From Cytophagia bacterium (lineage in GTDB: Bacteria; Bacteroidota; Bacteroidia; Cytophagales; Cyclobacteriaceae), in contig JABXIP010000304.1 of the NCBI GenBank assembly GCA_013373005.1, forward strand, positions 1 to 12,812: 12,812 nt of DNA, read 5' to 3'. The notes under the pieces are model-generated. The model had not been told where the DNA came from, searched no databases, and was given only the letters and a program-made list of their open reading frames with translations. The position numbers and the translations under genes are program-made. This document shows positions 6,668-12,812 of the stretch, one piece after another. Numbering within the stretch: the first letter of the stretch is position 1; each line of letters opens with the position of its first letter.

Positions 6668-7937
6668 TAACCTCTTTGAGGAAGCACAAAATTACATTCC
6701 GGGTGGTGTGAACTCTCCGGTAAGAGCATTCAAAGCTGTAGGAGGTAATCCCATTTTTATCAAGAGGGCCGATGGAGCTTTCATTTATGATGAAGATGAC
6801 AACGAATATATTGAGCTGATCAACTCTTGGGGTCCTATGCTTTTGGGTCATGCGAATCCAAAGATTGAAGCCGCTGTGCAGGAAGCTATTAAAGGCTCAC
6901 TATCCTTCGGTGCCCCAACTGCCAAGGAAATTGAAATGGCTAAAACCATTTGCGAAATGGTACCTAGCATAGAGAAGGTAAGAATGGTGAACTCCGGTAC
7001 AGAAGCTACCATGTCTGCCGTTCGTTTGGCCAGAGGCTATACCGGCAAATCAAAGATCATTAAGTTCGAAGGCTGTTACCACGGTCATGGCGATTCATTC
7101 CTTATTGCAGCAGGTAGCGGTGCCATTACATTGGGTGAGCCCAATAGCCCAGGTGTAACCAAAGGTACTGCCAGAGATACCATCACAGTTCCTTTTAATG
7201 ATATCAACAAGGTTCATGAAGCCGTAATGGCGAATAAGGATAATGTGGCCGCGATTATTGTAGAACCGGTTGCCGGTAACATGGGCTGTGTATTGCCGAA
7301 GGAAGGGTTTCTCGAGTCATTAAGACGTATCTGTGATTCTGAAGGTATTGTGCTCATTTTCGATGAGGTAATGACCGGATTCAGGTTATCTAAATCTGGG
7401 GCGCAAGGAGTATTTAATGTTGAGGCCGACCTGACAACGTTAGGTAAAATTATTGGTGGTGGAATGCCAGTAGGAGCCTATGGTGGTAAAAAAGAAATCA
7501 TGGATTTCGTAGCGCCCGTGGGGCCTGTTTATCAGGCAGGAACGTTGAGCGGAAATCCTGTAGCTATGGCTGCGGGTCATACTATGCTTACTGAAATTAG
7601 CTCTGACGCCACACTTTATAGCGATCTGGCTTTGATTACTGCCAAATTGGAAAATGGTATTCAAGATGGACTTGATGATTTGGGTCTACCCTATACCATC
7701 AACAGAATTGGATCAATGATTAGCCTTTTCTTCACTTCAGAGAAAGTGGTAGACTTTGAAACCGCTAAGAGGTCTGACCTAAAGCTTTTTGGGCAATATT
7801 TTAGAGAGATGCTTAAAAGAGGAATATATCTTCCTCCTTCACAGTTCGAGTCTTGGTTTATATCTAAGTCCATTACTCCGGCATTGGCCAATAGAATTAT
7901 TGAGGCCAGCCATGAGTCGCTAAAAGTAATTCACTAG
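6645..7937 (+). CDS. hemL: Glutamate-1-semialdehyde 2,1-aminomutase
   Basis: A 430-residue class III aminotransferase-fold, PLP-dependent enzyme. It converts glutamate-1-semialdehyde to 5-aminolevulinate, the second committed step of the C5 route to haem. The N-terminal IPGGVNSPVRAF (18-29) is diagnostic. Other landmarks are MVNSGTEATM (114-123), GCYHGHGD (143-150), the PLP-ring aspartate in FDEVMTGF (Asp240) and the Schiff-base lysine in LTTLGKIIGGGMPVGA (Lys268). Length is normal and all key residues are present. The ATG at 6645 lies 23 bases inside the preceding gene; it gives the normal N-terminus (ITKSNNLFEEAQ) and no better downstream start exists. Expression therefore depends on the guaA operon transcript, possibly by translational coupling. 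The stop codon TAG (7935-7937) overlaps the stop codon of the opposing gene. Confidence 0.98.
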   Translation: MHQITKSNNLFEEAQNYIPGGVNSPVRAFKAVGGNPIFIKRADGAFIYDEDDNEYIELINSWGPMLLGHANPKIEAAVQEAIKGSLSFGAPTAKEIEMAKTICEMVPSIEKVRMVNSGTEATMSAVRLARGYTGKSKIIKFEGCYHGHGDSFLIAAGSGAITLGEPNSPGVTKGTARDTITVPFNDINKVHEAVMANKDNVAAIIVEPVAGNMGCVLPKEGFLESLRRICDSEGIVLIFDEVMTGFRLSKSGAQGVFNVEADLTTLGKIIGGGMPVGAYGGKKEIMDFVAPVGPVYQAGTLSGNPVAMAAGHTMLTEISSDATLYSDLALITAKLENGIQDGLDDLGLPYTINRIGSMISLFFTSEKVVDFETAKRSDLKLFGQYFREMLKRGIYLPPSQFESWFISKSITPALANRIIEASHESLKVIH

Positions 7938-9097
7938 TAATACCAGAAGCTGATAAATACTTCGAGGTAGAAGAACACTTGTAGGAAGAATACATAGATA
8001 AAGCCTACAATGTTGAATTTCACCAAAGTCTTTAGCCATCCTTGCTTATAAACCTTTAAGAATGATATGTAGGCGTAGGTGCTGGTAAGCACAAAAAGAG
8101 CAAAGAAAATGATTGCTCTGAGCGCTTCATAGTCGCCATTAGGGAATGTATTCTCACCAATCAGCTTAAATATTATGAGCAGCCCCAAACCATAGATGAG
8201 GTAGGCAAAGGAGTGAATATGAAGTGCATGCACAATGTGTTTAATGTATAGGTGCTTCCTTCTTACATAAATCAGCTTCAATACTCCCGCAAATAATGGA
8301 ATAAGAATGAACATCATCAGAGGGAGGTTGCCTAAAACAAAGCCTTTGAAGCCCTCGTCATTTTTGAAAATCTTTCTTACCTGCTGTTGAATACGAGACT
8401 TATTACTGCCTTTGAAAAGCGTTATATTAAGGTTTTCTCCACCTGATAAAGAGTCCCAAAACACAGAATCTGGCATGCGAGTATCTCTGGCAAACCGGTG
8501 TAGCTTTTCCATGGTTCTTTCTTCTTTTCTTGGAGGTACTACCACTGACGATAAGGACACTGTCAGGTCTTCAATAAAGTCATCACCGTAATCTGCATTG
8601 AGAGAATCTACCAGTTGATCGAAGGTAGTTACATTGCCATAACGTTGAATTAGAGAGTCTTCCACTAGCGAAAACCGCACGCTGTCAGGGAGTTGCTTTA
8701 GGCGACCATTTTCCTTTAGGGCTTCGATTGAAGCAGAGGTTAATTCCGCCTCATCATTCAGTGTTTGAAGGTTGAAGTCTGAAAGTAGGTAGCTGATAGT
8801 GAAGAAGTAAAAGAGACTCATCACAAGGTAAAGCCTAACCGGGTGAATGAAGTGCTTCACCTTTCCTTCATGAAATCTGTTGGTTAATGCCCCGGGCTTG
8901 AAAAGGAATGGCATGAAACTGTGAGCCATTTTGGAGTCTATACCAAAATAGTTGTCTAAGAACTCTGTAATCAATGTTGAGAAAGTAACATTGTTATCTG
9001 AGTTAGACTGACCGCAGCTTGGACAGAAGTTATATTCCTCTTCTAAGTGCGAGCCGCAGTTGTTGCAGGTGGAGCTTCTTCTTTTCTTTTCTTTCAT
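7934..9097 (-). CDS. Zinc-ribbon multi-pass membrane protein, DUF3667-like
   Basis: A 387-residue protein with an N-terminal zinc ribbon, two CxxC knuckles at Cys11/Cys14 and Cys25/Cys28 (CNNC...CPSC). A motif resembling DUF3667 proteins of Bacteroidota follows: FLFKPGALTNRFHEGK (64-79), then HPVRLYL before the first membrane helix (about 88-107). Residues about 108-253 form a long hydrophilic insert with many Asp, Glu and Ser. Four further helices lie at about 254-276, 293-313, 327-347 and 359-383. Function is unknown; the zinc ribbon is expected to be cytosolic. A candidate promoter lies at 9119-9149 on the minus strand, downstream of the terminator at 9157-9187, so it is probably transcribed alone. 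Its stop codon shares CTAG with the hemL stop. Family placement is from memory of motifs and moderately sure. Confidence 0.85.
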   Translation of the reverse strand: MKEKKRRSSTCNNCGSHLEEEYNFCPSCGQSNSDNNVTFSTLITEFLDNYFGIDSKMAHSFMPFLFKPGALTNRFHEGKVKHFIHPVRLYLVMSLFYFFTISYLLSDFNLQTLNDEAELTSASIEALKENGRLKQLPDSVRFSLVEDSLIQRYGNVTTFDQLVDSLNADYGDDFIEDLTVSLSSVVVPPRKEERTMEKLHRFARDTRMPDSVFWDSLSGGENLNITLFKGSNKSRIQQQVRKIFKNDEGFKGFVLGNLPLMMFILIPLFAGVLKLIYVRRKHLYIKHIVHALHIHSFAYLIYGLGLLIIFKLIGENTFPNGDYEALRAIIFFALFVLTSTYAYISFLKVYKQGWLKTLVKFNIVGFIYVFFLQVFFYLEVFISFWYY

Positions 9098-9118
9098 GCT
9101 TGAGCACTACTTCAAGTT

Positions 9119-9149
9119 TAAATATAACAGAAGAACTATTGAAGGAAAA
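9119..9149 (-). promoter_or_regulatory. Candidate promoter of the DUF3667-like gene
   Basis: On the minus strand TATATTTA (9126-9119) matches five of the six fixed positions of TAnnTTTG. TTTT (9149-9146) lies 19 bases upstream of it, near the TTTG -33 element. The predicted start of transcription gives a leader of about 18 bases before the ATG at 9097. It lies just beyond the terminator, as expected for a separate unit, but the match is modest. Confidence 0.35.
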
Positions 9150-9156
9150 GAAACTA

Positions 9157-9187
9157 AAAAAAGCTAATCGAAAAGATTAGCTTTTTT
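9157..9187. terminator. Intrinsic terminator behind the DUF2911 lipoprotein gene
   Basis: A perfect 13-bp inverted repeat (AAAAAAGCTAATC / GATTAGCTTTTTT) has the 5-base loop GAAAA. On the minus strand the stem runs into seven T bases, so it should end the transcript of the DUF2911 gene, whose stop is at 9260. The symmetric A and T runs would allow it to work on the plus strand too. It separates that gene from the downstream DUF3667-like gene. Confidence 0.88.
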
Positions 9188-9232
9188 GGGATGTATTTAG
9201 GTTTAATATCGCTCCAACTTCACCGCAGAGCA

Positions 9233-9273
9233 ATTTTAACCTCTGAATTTAATTTTCCGTCAGAAGTTAAAAT
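9233..9273 (-). repeat. 14-bp inverted repeat over the DUF2911 stop codon
   Basis: ATTTTAACCTCTGA (9233-9246) and TCAGAAGTTAAAAT (9260-9273) are inverted copies with a single mismatch, separated by 13 bases. In minus-strand RNA the mismatch becomes a U-G wobble, so a 14-bp stem could form. One arm is exactly the last 14 coding bases including the TGA stop; the other lies in the 3' untranslated region. No T run follows, and a separate terminator lies 46-76 bases beyond, so this is not an ordinary terminator. Confidence 0.6.
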
Positions 9274-10426
9274 CGACATAATAAATGGTCTTATCCCATA
9301 ATAGCTCAATGCTGCCTCCTGAATTAGTTTTTACCACCTGAATGGTAAAACCTTCAACCTCTTCAGTATTCTTCTCTCTCATCATTGGGACTCTCAATAG
9401 GTCTCTTTCTTGATTATAAGCTTGTCCATTCTGGCCTGTCTGTTTGTTAATGATCAGCGTTCCACCATTTTCCTCGGGAATGCTGAACAGAGTATACTCA
9501 CCGGCAGGTACTTTATTGCCTGATATATAGATGTCTTTGGTGGTTGAGAAGTGGCTAGCAGTATTCGCTCCGGTTCTCCATACTTCTCCATAGGGAACAA
9601 TACCTCCAAAAATGCTGCGTCCTCTTTTTTGTGGTGAACCAAACGTCACCTTAAAGTCAGATCCGCCAAAGCTAGTGCTGTTTTCCTCAGCTGGGCTCAA
9701 CGTGCCAAAAGGCGATCCCTTCTTATCAATTTCTATGTACTTAGCGGTAAGCTCATCAAAATTCAGTTTTTTCACCCTTTCAACGATGAGCTTACGGGTT
9801 GTCTCTTTAGCGTCTAACCAAACCATGTCTCCAGCTGAGTTGGTTTGAACGTACATCACACCGCGAGAAGGATGTCTTAATGTATATTCATTATCTGCAG
9901 TATTGTGAATAATGAAGTCTGAAGCTCTTGAGCCAGTAATGAGATATTGATGAATTGAATCGGCTTCAGATTCATGAGCCCAGTTGAAAGCAATATCATA
10001 AGGCCAGTGTACCATGTCTATAAATGGTAGAAAGTTTTTGTCATTGAGGATAGAGCTGGATACTGTACCATTTCGCCCCTCATATTCTATCTTTAGGCTG
10101 TCTCCTTCAACTTTCAGAATTTGAGAAACTATGCCTTGAGCAATTCCATAGCCGCTAAACTTGTCTTTGAAAGTGGCAGCATACATGCTGGCCAAATGGC
10201 CAGATTCGTCAAATTCTAGTTGATAGCTTGTGAGGCTGATTCTTGGGCTCCTCAATACTACATCTGCTATAAGCTGATTTCCCTCAGTTTTAACTCGTTC
10301 AATGGCTAGCGTGTCATTGCCAAGACGGGTAACATAATAGTATGTGTCATCAGAAGAATCGCTTCCCGATCCGCAAGCTGAAAATATCAGGCATAGAATG
10401 GCACTTGCCAAAAGTAGTTTTTTCAT
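9260..10426 (-). CDS. DUF2911 domain lipoprotein
   Basis: A 388-residue predicted lipoprotein. The signal peptide MKKLLLASAILCLIFSAC ends in a lipobox (FSAC, Cys18), and the mature start GSGSDSSDD is acidic. The C-terminal part (about 237-388) is a DUF2911 domain recognised by KRGRSIFGGIVPYGEVWRTG (267-286), GANTASHFST, KVPAGEYTLFSIPEE (305-319) and LIINKQTGQ. Residues about 28-232 form a separate, probably beta-rich region (YYVTRLGNDTLAIERVK, QLEFDESGHLASMYAATF) that I do not recognise. DUF2911 proteins are common in Bacteroidota envelopes; their function is unknown to me. Only weak promoter signals are seen upstream (10447-10478). The stop codon lies in a long inverted repeat and is followed by a terminator. 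Domain identity is firm, role unknown. Confidence 0.9.
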   Translation of the reverse strand: MKKLLLASAILCLIFSACGSGSDSSDDTYYYVTRLGNDTLAIERVKTEGNQLIADVVLRSPRISLTSYQLEFDESGHLASMYAATFKDKFSGYGIAQGIVSQILKVEGDSLKIEYEGRNGTVSSSILNDKNFLPFIDMVHWPYDIAFNWAHESEADSIHQYLITGSRASDFIIHNTADNEYTLRHPSRGVMYVQTNSAGDMVWLDAKETTRKLIVERVKKLNFDELTAKYIEIDKKGSPFGTLSPAEENSTSFGGSDFKVTFGSPQKRGRSIFGGIVPYGEVWRTGANTASHFSTTKDIYISGNKVPAGEYTLFSIPEENGGTLIINKQTGQNGQAYNQERDLLRVPMMREKNTEEVEGFTIQVVKTNSGGSIELLWDKTIYYVDFNF

Positions 10427-10446
10427 TGGTTTTCGGTTGGTTTACT

Positions 10447-10478
10447 TTAAGGTAGGTAGTATCGAAAGACTTCCTAAA
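10447..10478 (-). promoter_or_regulatory. Weak candidate promoter of the DUF2911 gene
   Basis: On the minus strand TTTAG (10478-10474) is followed after exactly 19 bases by TACCTTAA (10454-10447). The upstream element and the spacing equal those of the guaA promoter, but the -7 element matches TAnnTTTG at only four of six fixed positions. It would give a leader of about 16 bases. The alternative is read-through from the DUF4442 gene 69 bases upstream. Confidence 0.25.
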
Positions 10479-10495
10479 TGCTTTTATTCCAGTGG

Positions 10496-11005
10496 TTAAA
10501 GCTTTGTTTTTACTTTAGACCAATCTTTAATCTGCCAGTAAATGTGCCCGGTGGTCAAGTGGTTTTCTTCTGTGTCGAATGCTTTGACCTCGCAGCAAAC
10601 CACAATCGATTCAGTTGTTTTGAGCGGTTCGATTACCTCTTTATTTAGCCAGTCTTCGGAGATTTTGAAAACTACTACTGTATCCATTTTGGCCTGATAG
10701 TGATACTCCATCTCCATCTTCTGCATAATGATTCTATACTTCTTCGGATTGAGGCAATTGAGCAAAACCAGACCGGTAGAATATTCAGAGGCAGTGGCTA
10801 ATGCACAGGCATGAATTCCTTTGATATGGTTAAGGTTCGCCTTTTTGTAAGGAATAATTACCTCAACAGAATAATCTCCTATACTCTTGATTTTGAAACC
10901 ATGAGGTTTGTTGAAAGGGATCATTCTAGCCAAGCCAAAATTTAAAAGGGCTAGGTGTCTTTTAGAGGTTTTTGCTCTTTCCAGTAATGTGGAGGTGTCT
11001 AACAT
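10496..11005 (-). CDS. DUF4442 hotdog-fold (thioesterase-like) protein
   Basis: A 169-residue soluble protein resembling the DUF4442 group of hotdog-fold proteins, relatives of acyl-CoA thioesterases. A helix-rich N-terminus (LLERAKTSKRHLALLNFGLARMIPF) leads to a beta strand (SVEVIIPYKKANLNH). The central helix segment NHIKGIHACALATASEYS (59-76) is where hotdog enzymes place their active-site helix, and C-terminal beta strands follow (VVVCCEVKAF, TTGHIYWQIK). An acyl-thioester substrate is likely from the fold but not demonstrated. The start at 11005 is divergent from the FAD oxidoreductase gene across 47 bases. It may form a transcript with the DUF2911 gene 69 bases downstream, as no terminator is seen between them. 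Confidence 0.82.
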   Translation of the reverse strand: MLDTSTLLERAKTSKRHLALLNFGLARMIPFNKPHGFKIKSIGDYSVEVIIPYKKANLNHIKGIHACALATASEYSTGLVLLNCLNPKKYRIIMQKMEMEYHYQAKMDTVVVFKISEDWLNKEVIEPLKTTESIVVCCEVKAFDTEENHLTTGHIYWQIKDWSKVKTKL

Positions 11006-11052
11006 AGTCGAAGGTTTGTTTGAATTTATATATTCTTCACTAATTTCCCGAT

Positions 11053-12171
11053 ATGCTAAGTTTTTGGGAGAAGGATTTTTTCATTGCCTACGATTATATC
11101 ATTGTGGGCAGTGGAATTGTGGGCTTGTCAACAGCCGTTTCATTGAAGGAAAGAAAGCCGGAGAGTAGAGTGCTGGTTTTAGAAAGAGGAGTTTTCCCGA
11201 CAGGGGCTAGCACCAAAAATGCCGGCTTCGCTTGCTTTGGAAGCTTATCAGAAATAGTGGCCGATTTAAAGAAGCTACCGGAGGAGGAAGTTTTTAACCT
11301 GGTCAAGTTGCGGTGGGATGGTCTTCAACTACTTAGAAAAAGATTAGGAGATGAGGCGATTGACTACCAGAATTATGGTGGCTATGAATTATTGAGAGAG
11401 CCGGAATTGCATGCTCTCGATGAATTGGATAGGGTCAATCATTTGCTATACCCTCTCTTTGGTAAGACGGTTTATTCTATCGAAAACCAAAAGATTCACG
11501 ATTTCGCTTTTCCAAAGGAGGCGGTAAATACCATGGTCTTTAATCCACTTGAAGCGCAGATTCATTCAGGGAAGATGATGAAGAGCCTGCTGCAGTTGGC
11601 GACTTCAAAAGGAGTAGAGGTAATCACCGGGGCTCAGGTGGCCGCTTTTGAAGAGAAGCAAGATGCTGTAGAAATAGCCCTTGCCGATGGCCCTACCTTT
11701 AAGGCTCAGCAGGTAGCCTTTTGTACCAATGCCTTCTCTAAATGGTTTTTCCCAACCATGGATATAGAGCCGGGTCGAGGTGCTGTTTTAGTTACTAAAC
11801 CTGTAAAAGCATTGAAATTGAAAGGTACATTCCATTACGATGAAGGCTTCTATTACTTCAGGAATTATCAGGACAGAGTGATTTTTGGAGGAGGCAGAAA
11901 CCTAGATATTGAAACAGAGAAAACAACCAGTTTCGATATCAATCAAATTATCTTAAATAAGCTGAAATCTGACCTTGAAACGTTGATTTTACCAGGGCAG
12001 GAATTTGAGATAGAACAAACTTGGTCGGGAATTATGGCTTTCGGGCCGAATAAGAAACCAATTATTGGAAAACAGTCTGACAGAGTAAGTGCAGGAGTGA
12101 GACTTGGTGGTATGGGGGTGGCTATAGGAAGCAAAATAGGCCTTCAGCTGGCGGATCTGATGCTTCAATAA
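11053..12171 (+). CDS. FAD-dependent oxidoreductase (DAO family)
   Basis: A 372-residue D-amino-acid-oxidase-family flavoprotein. The N-terminal Rossmann motif is YDYIIVGSGIVGLSTAVSL (GxGxxG at 19-24), with the ribose-binding acid in VLVLERG (Glu44). GASTKNAGFACFGSLSE (51-67) is the substrate-side segment typical of this subgroup. The C-terminal cap includes WSGIMAFGPNKKPIIG and ends in LGGMGVAIGSKIGLQLADLM, which contacts the flavin. Family members oxidise amines or amino acids, as in glycine oxidase or gamma-glutamylputrescine oxidase; the substrate here cannot be told. No signal peptide is seen. The ATG at 11053 is the only nearby ATG; about 14 residues precede the Rossmann strand. TTTG (11019-11022) and a poor -7 match TAATTTCC (11041-11048) lie directly before it. 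The antiporter gene begins 39 bases downstream with no terminator between. Confidence 0.93.
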   Translation: MLSFWEKDFFIAYDYIIVGSGIVGLSTAVSLKERKPESRVLVLERGVFPTGASTKNAGFACFGSLSEIVADLKKLPEEEVFNLVKLRWDGLQLLRKRLGDEAIDYQNYGGYELLREPELHALDELDRVNHLLYPLFGKTVYSIENQKIHDFAFPKEAVNTMVFNPLEAQIHSGKMMKSLLQLATSKGVEVITGAQVAAFEEKQDAVEIALADGPTFKAQQVAFCTNAFSKWFFPTMDIEPGRGAVLVTKPVKALKLKGTFHYDEGFYYFRNYQDRVIFGGGRNLDIETEKTTSFDINQIILNKLKSDLETLILPGQEFEIEQTWSGIMAFGPNKKPIIGKQSDRVSAGVRLGGMGVAIGSKIGLQLADLMLQ

Positions 12172-12210
12172 TCAAATAATTGCTATCTTCAACGCTTACC
12201 AATAAAACTT

Positions 12211-12812
12211 ATGAATTATAAGTACCAGAAGCCGTCTCTCTTACAGGCATTTATTCCCATTATTTTTCTTGTTATTGCCCTCTTTATTAATGTTAGAATT
12301 TTTAAAGATGCTGCCTTAGATGGCTCCAATCAGATTATCTTAATTCTTTCAGCTGCGGTGGCTTCTCTGGTTGCTATTAAGCTCGGAATGAAGTGGGAGC
12401 AGATTCAAAAAGGTATTGTCAAGAGTATCAGCTCAGCTATGTCATCGATCATTATTTTGCTCTTGATTGGTTCTTTAGCGGGCACATGGTTGCTTTCAGG
12501 TATTGTTCCTGCCATGATTTATTATGGCCTTCAGGTACTTAATCCAACTATCTTTTTGGTGGCGGCTTGTATTGTTTGTTCTATTGTTTCTTTGGCAACA
12601 GGTAGTTCTTGGACCACAGCTGCTACAGTAGGAATTGCCCTGATAGGTATTGGAAAAGCCTTAGGCTTGCATGAAGGAATGATTGCGGGAGCAGTACTCT
12701 CTGGCGCCTATTTCGGTGATAAGATGTCTCCATTGTCAGACACCACTAATTTGGCTCCAGCCATGGCCGGAACAGATTTGTTTACTCACATAAGATATAT
12801 GGTGCTGACTAC
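12211..12812 (+). CDS. nhaC: Na+/H+ antiporter NhaC, 3'-truncated
   Basis: The first 200 codons of an inner-membrane antiporter of the NhaC family; the frame stays open to the end of the window, so it appears as no complete reading frame. Translation from the ATG at 12211 begins MNYKYQKPSLLQAFIPIIF. Hydrophobic helices lie at about residues 12-28, 40-57, 74-92 and 99-127. Diagnostic NhaC segments are SLATGSSWTTAATVG (about 129-143) and SGAYFGDKMSPLSDTTNLAP (about 164-183), whose aspartates lie in the ion-translocation core. It exchanges external H+ for internal Na+ and aids pH and salt homeostasis, which would fit a marine organism. A weak -7-like TATCTTCA lies at 12184-12191; co-transcription with the oxidoreductase 39 bases upstream is equally possible. 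Full-length proteins are usually near 450-500 residues, so about 40 percent is seen. Confidence 0.92.
   Translation, partial: MNYKYQKPSLLQAFIPIIFLVIALFINVRIFKDAALDGSNQIILILSAAVASLVAIKLGMKWEQIQKGIVKSISSAMSSIIILLLIGSLAGTWLLSGIVPAMIYYGLQVLNPTIFLVAACIVCSIVSLATGSSWTTAATVGIALIGIGKALGLHEGMIAGAVLSGAYFGDKMSPLSDTTNLAPAMAGTDLFTHIRYMVLT

Noticed and set aside
10908..11168. 86-codon plus-strand open frame across the divergent promoter region
   Set aside because: It overlaps the DUF4442 gene and the FAD oxidoreductase start in other frames, and its translation has no recognisable features.
1..12812. Defence system, prophage, insertion sequence or CRISPR array
   Set aside because: No transposase, integrase, nuclease, terminal repeats or spaced repeat array was found; the genes are housekeeping, transport and envelope families.

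Overview
This looks like chromosomal DNA of a Bacteroidota bacterium, probably a marine-type Cytophagales (Roseivirga/Fulvivirga-like; lineage is inference). Supporting signs are the MacB/FtsX-type permease, the DUF3667-like zinc-ribbon membrane protein and the DUF2911 lipoprotein. Start codons also lack Shine-Dalgarno sequences, and one promoter matches the Bacteroidota pattern (TAnnTTTG at -7, T-rich element about 19 bases upstream). I see no mobile element, CRISPR array, tRNA or rRNA. Ten genes plus a partial gene at each end are too closely packed to leave any gene-free stretch above 300 bases.

Left part (1-3079): the 3' end of a MacB/FtsX-type ABC permease on the plus strand converges on a minus-strand SPFH/band-7 membrane protein. 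Both stop next to one shared 11-bp hairpin terminator. Upstream of the SPFH gene, on the same strand, lies a small DUF3052-family protein.

Centre (3080-7937): a 220-base AT-rich divergent intergenic region with operator-like repeats is followed by a tightly coupled plus-strand operon. It runs guaA (GMP synthase), then an exported TPR + type-1 periplasmic-binding-fold protein resembling LpoA in architecture, then hemL (glutamate-1-semialdehyde aminomutase). guaA and the middle gene overlap by 1 base (TAATG); the middle gene and hemL overlap by 23 bases. The guaA promoter sits so close to the ATG that a leaderless mRNA is predicted.

Right part (7934-12812): hemL meets a convergent minus-strand DUF3667-like gene, and both use the palindrome CTAG for their stop codons. 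Further minus-strand genes encode a DUF2911 lipoprotein, with a long inverted repeat over its stop codon and a separate terminator behind it, and a DUF4442 hotdog-fold protein. Divergent from these are an FAD-dependent oxidoreductase and the 5' part of an NhaC-type Na+/H+ antiporter.

Most of the window is housekeeping or envelope genes, and I found no clear undescribed multi-gene system. The items most worth a second look are the LpoA-like protein co-expressed with guaA and hemL, the predicted leaderless guaA start, the inverted repeat over the DUF2911 stop codon, and the repeat cluster upstream of the DUF3052 gene.
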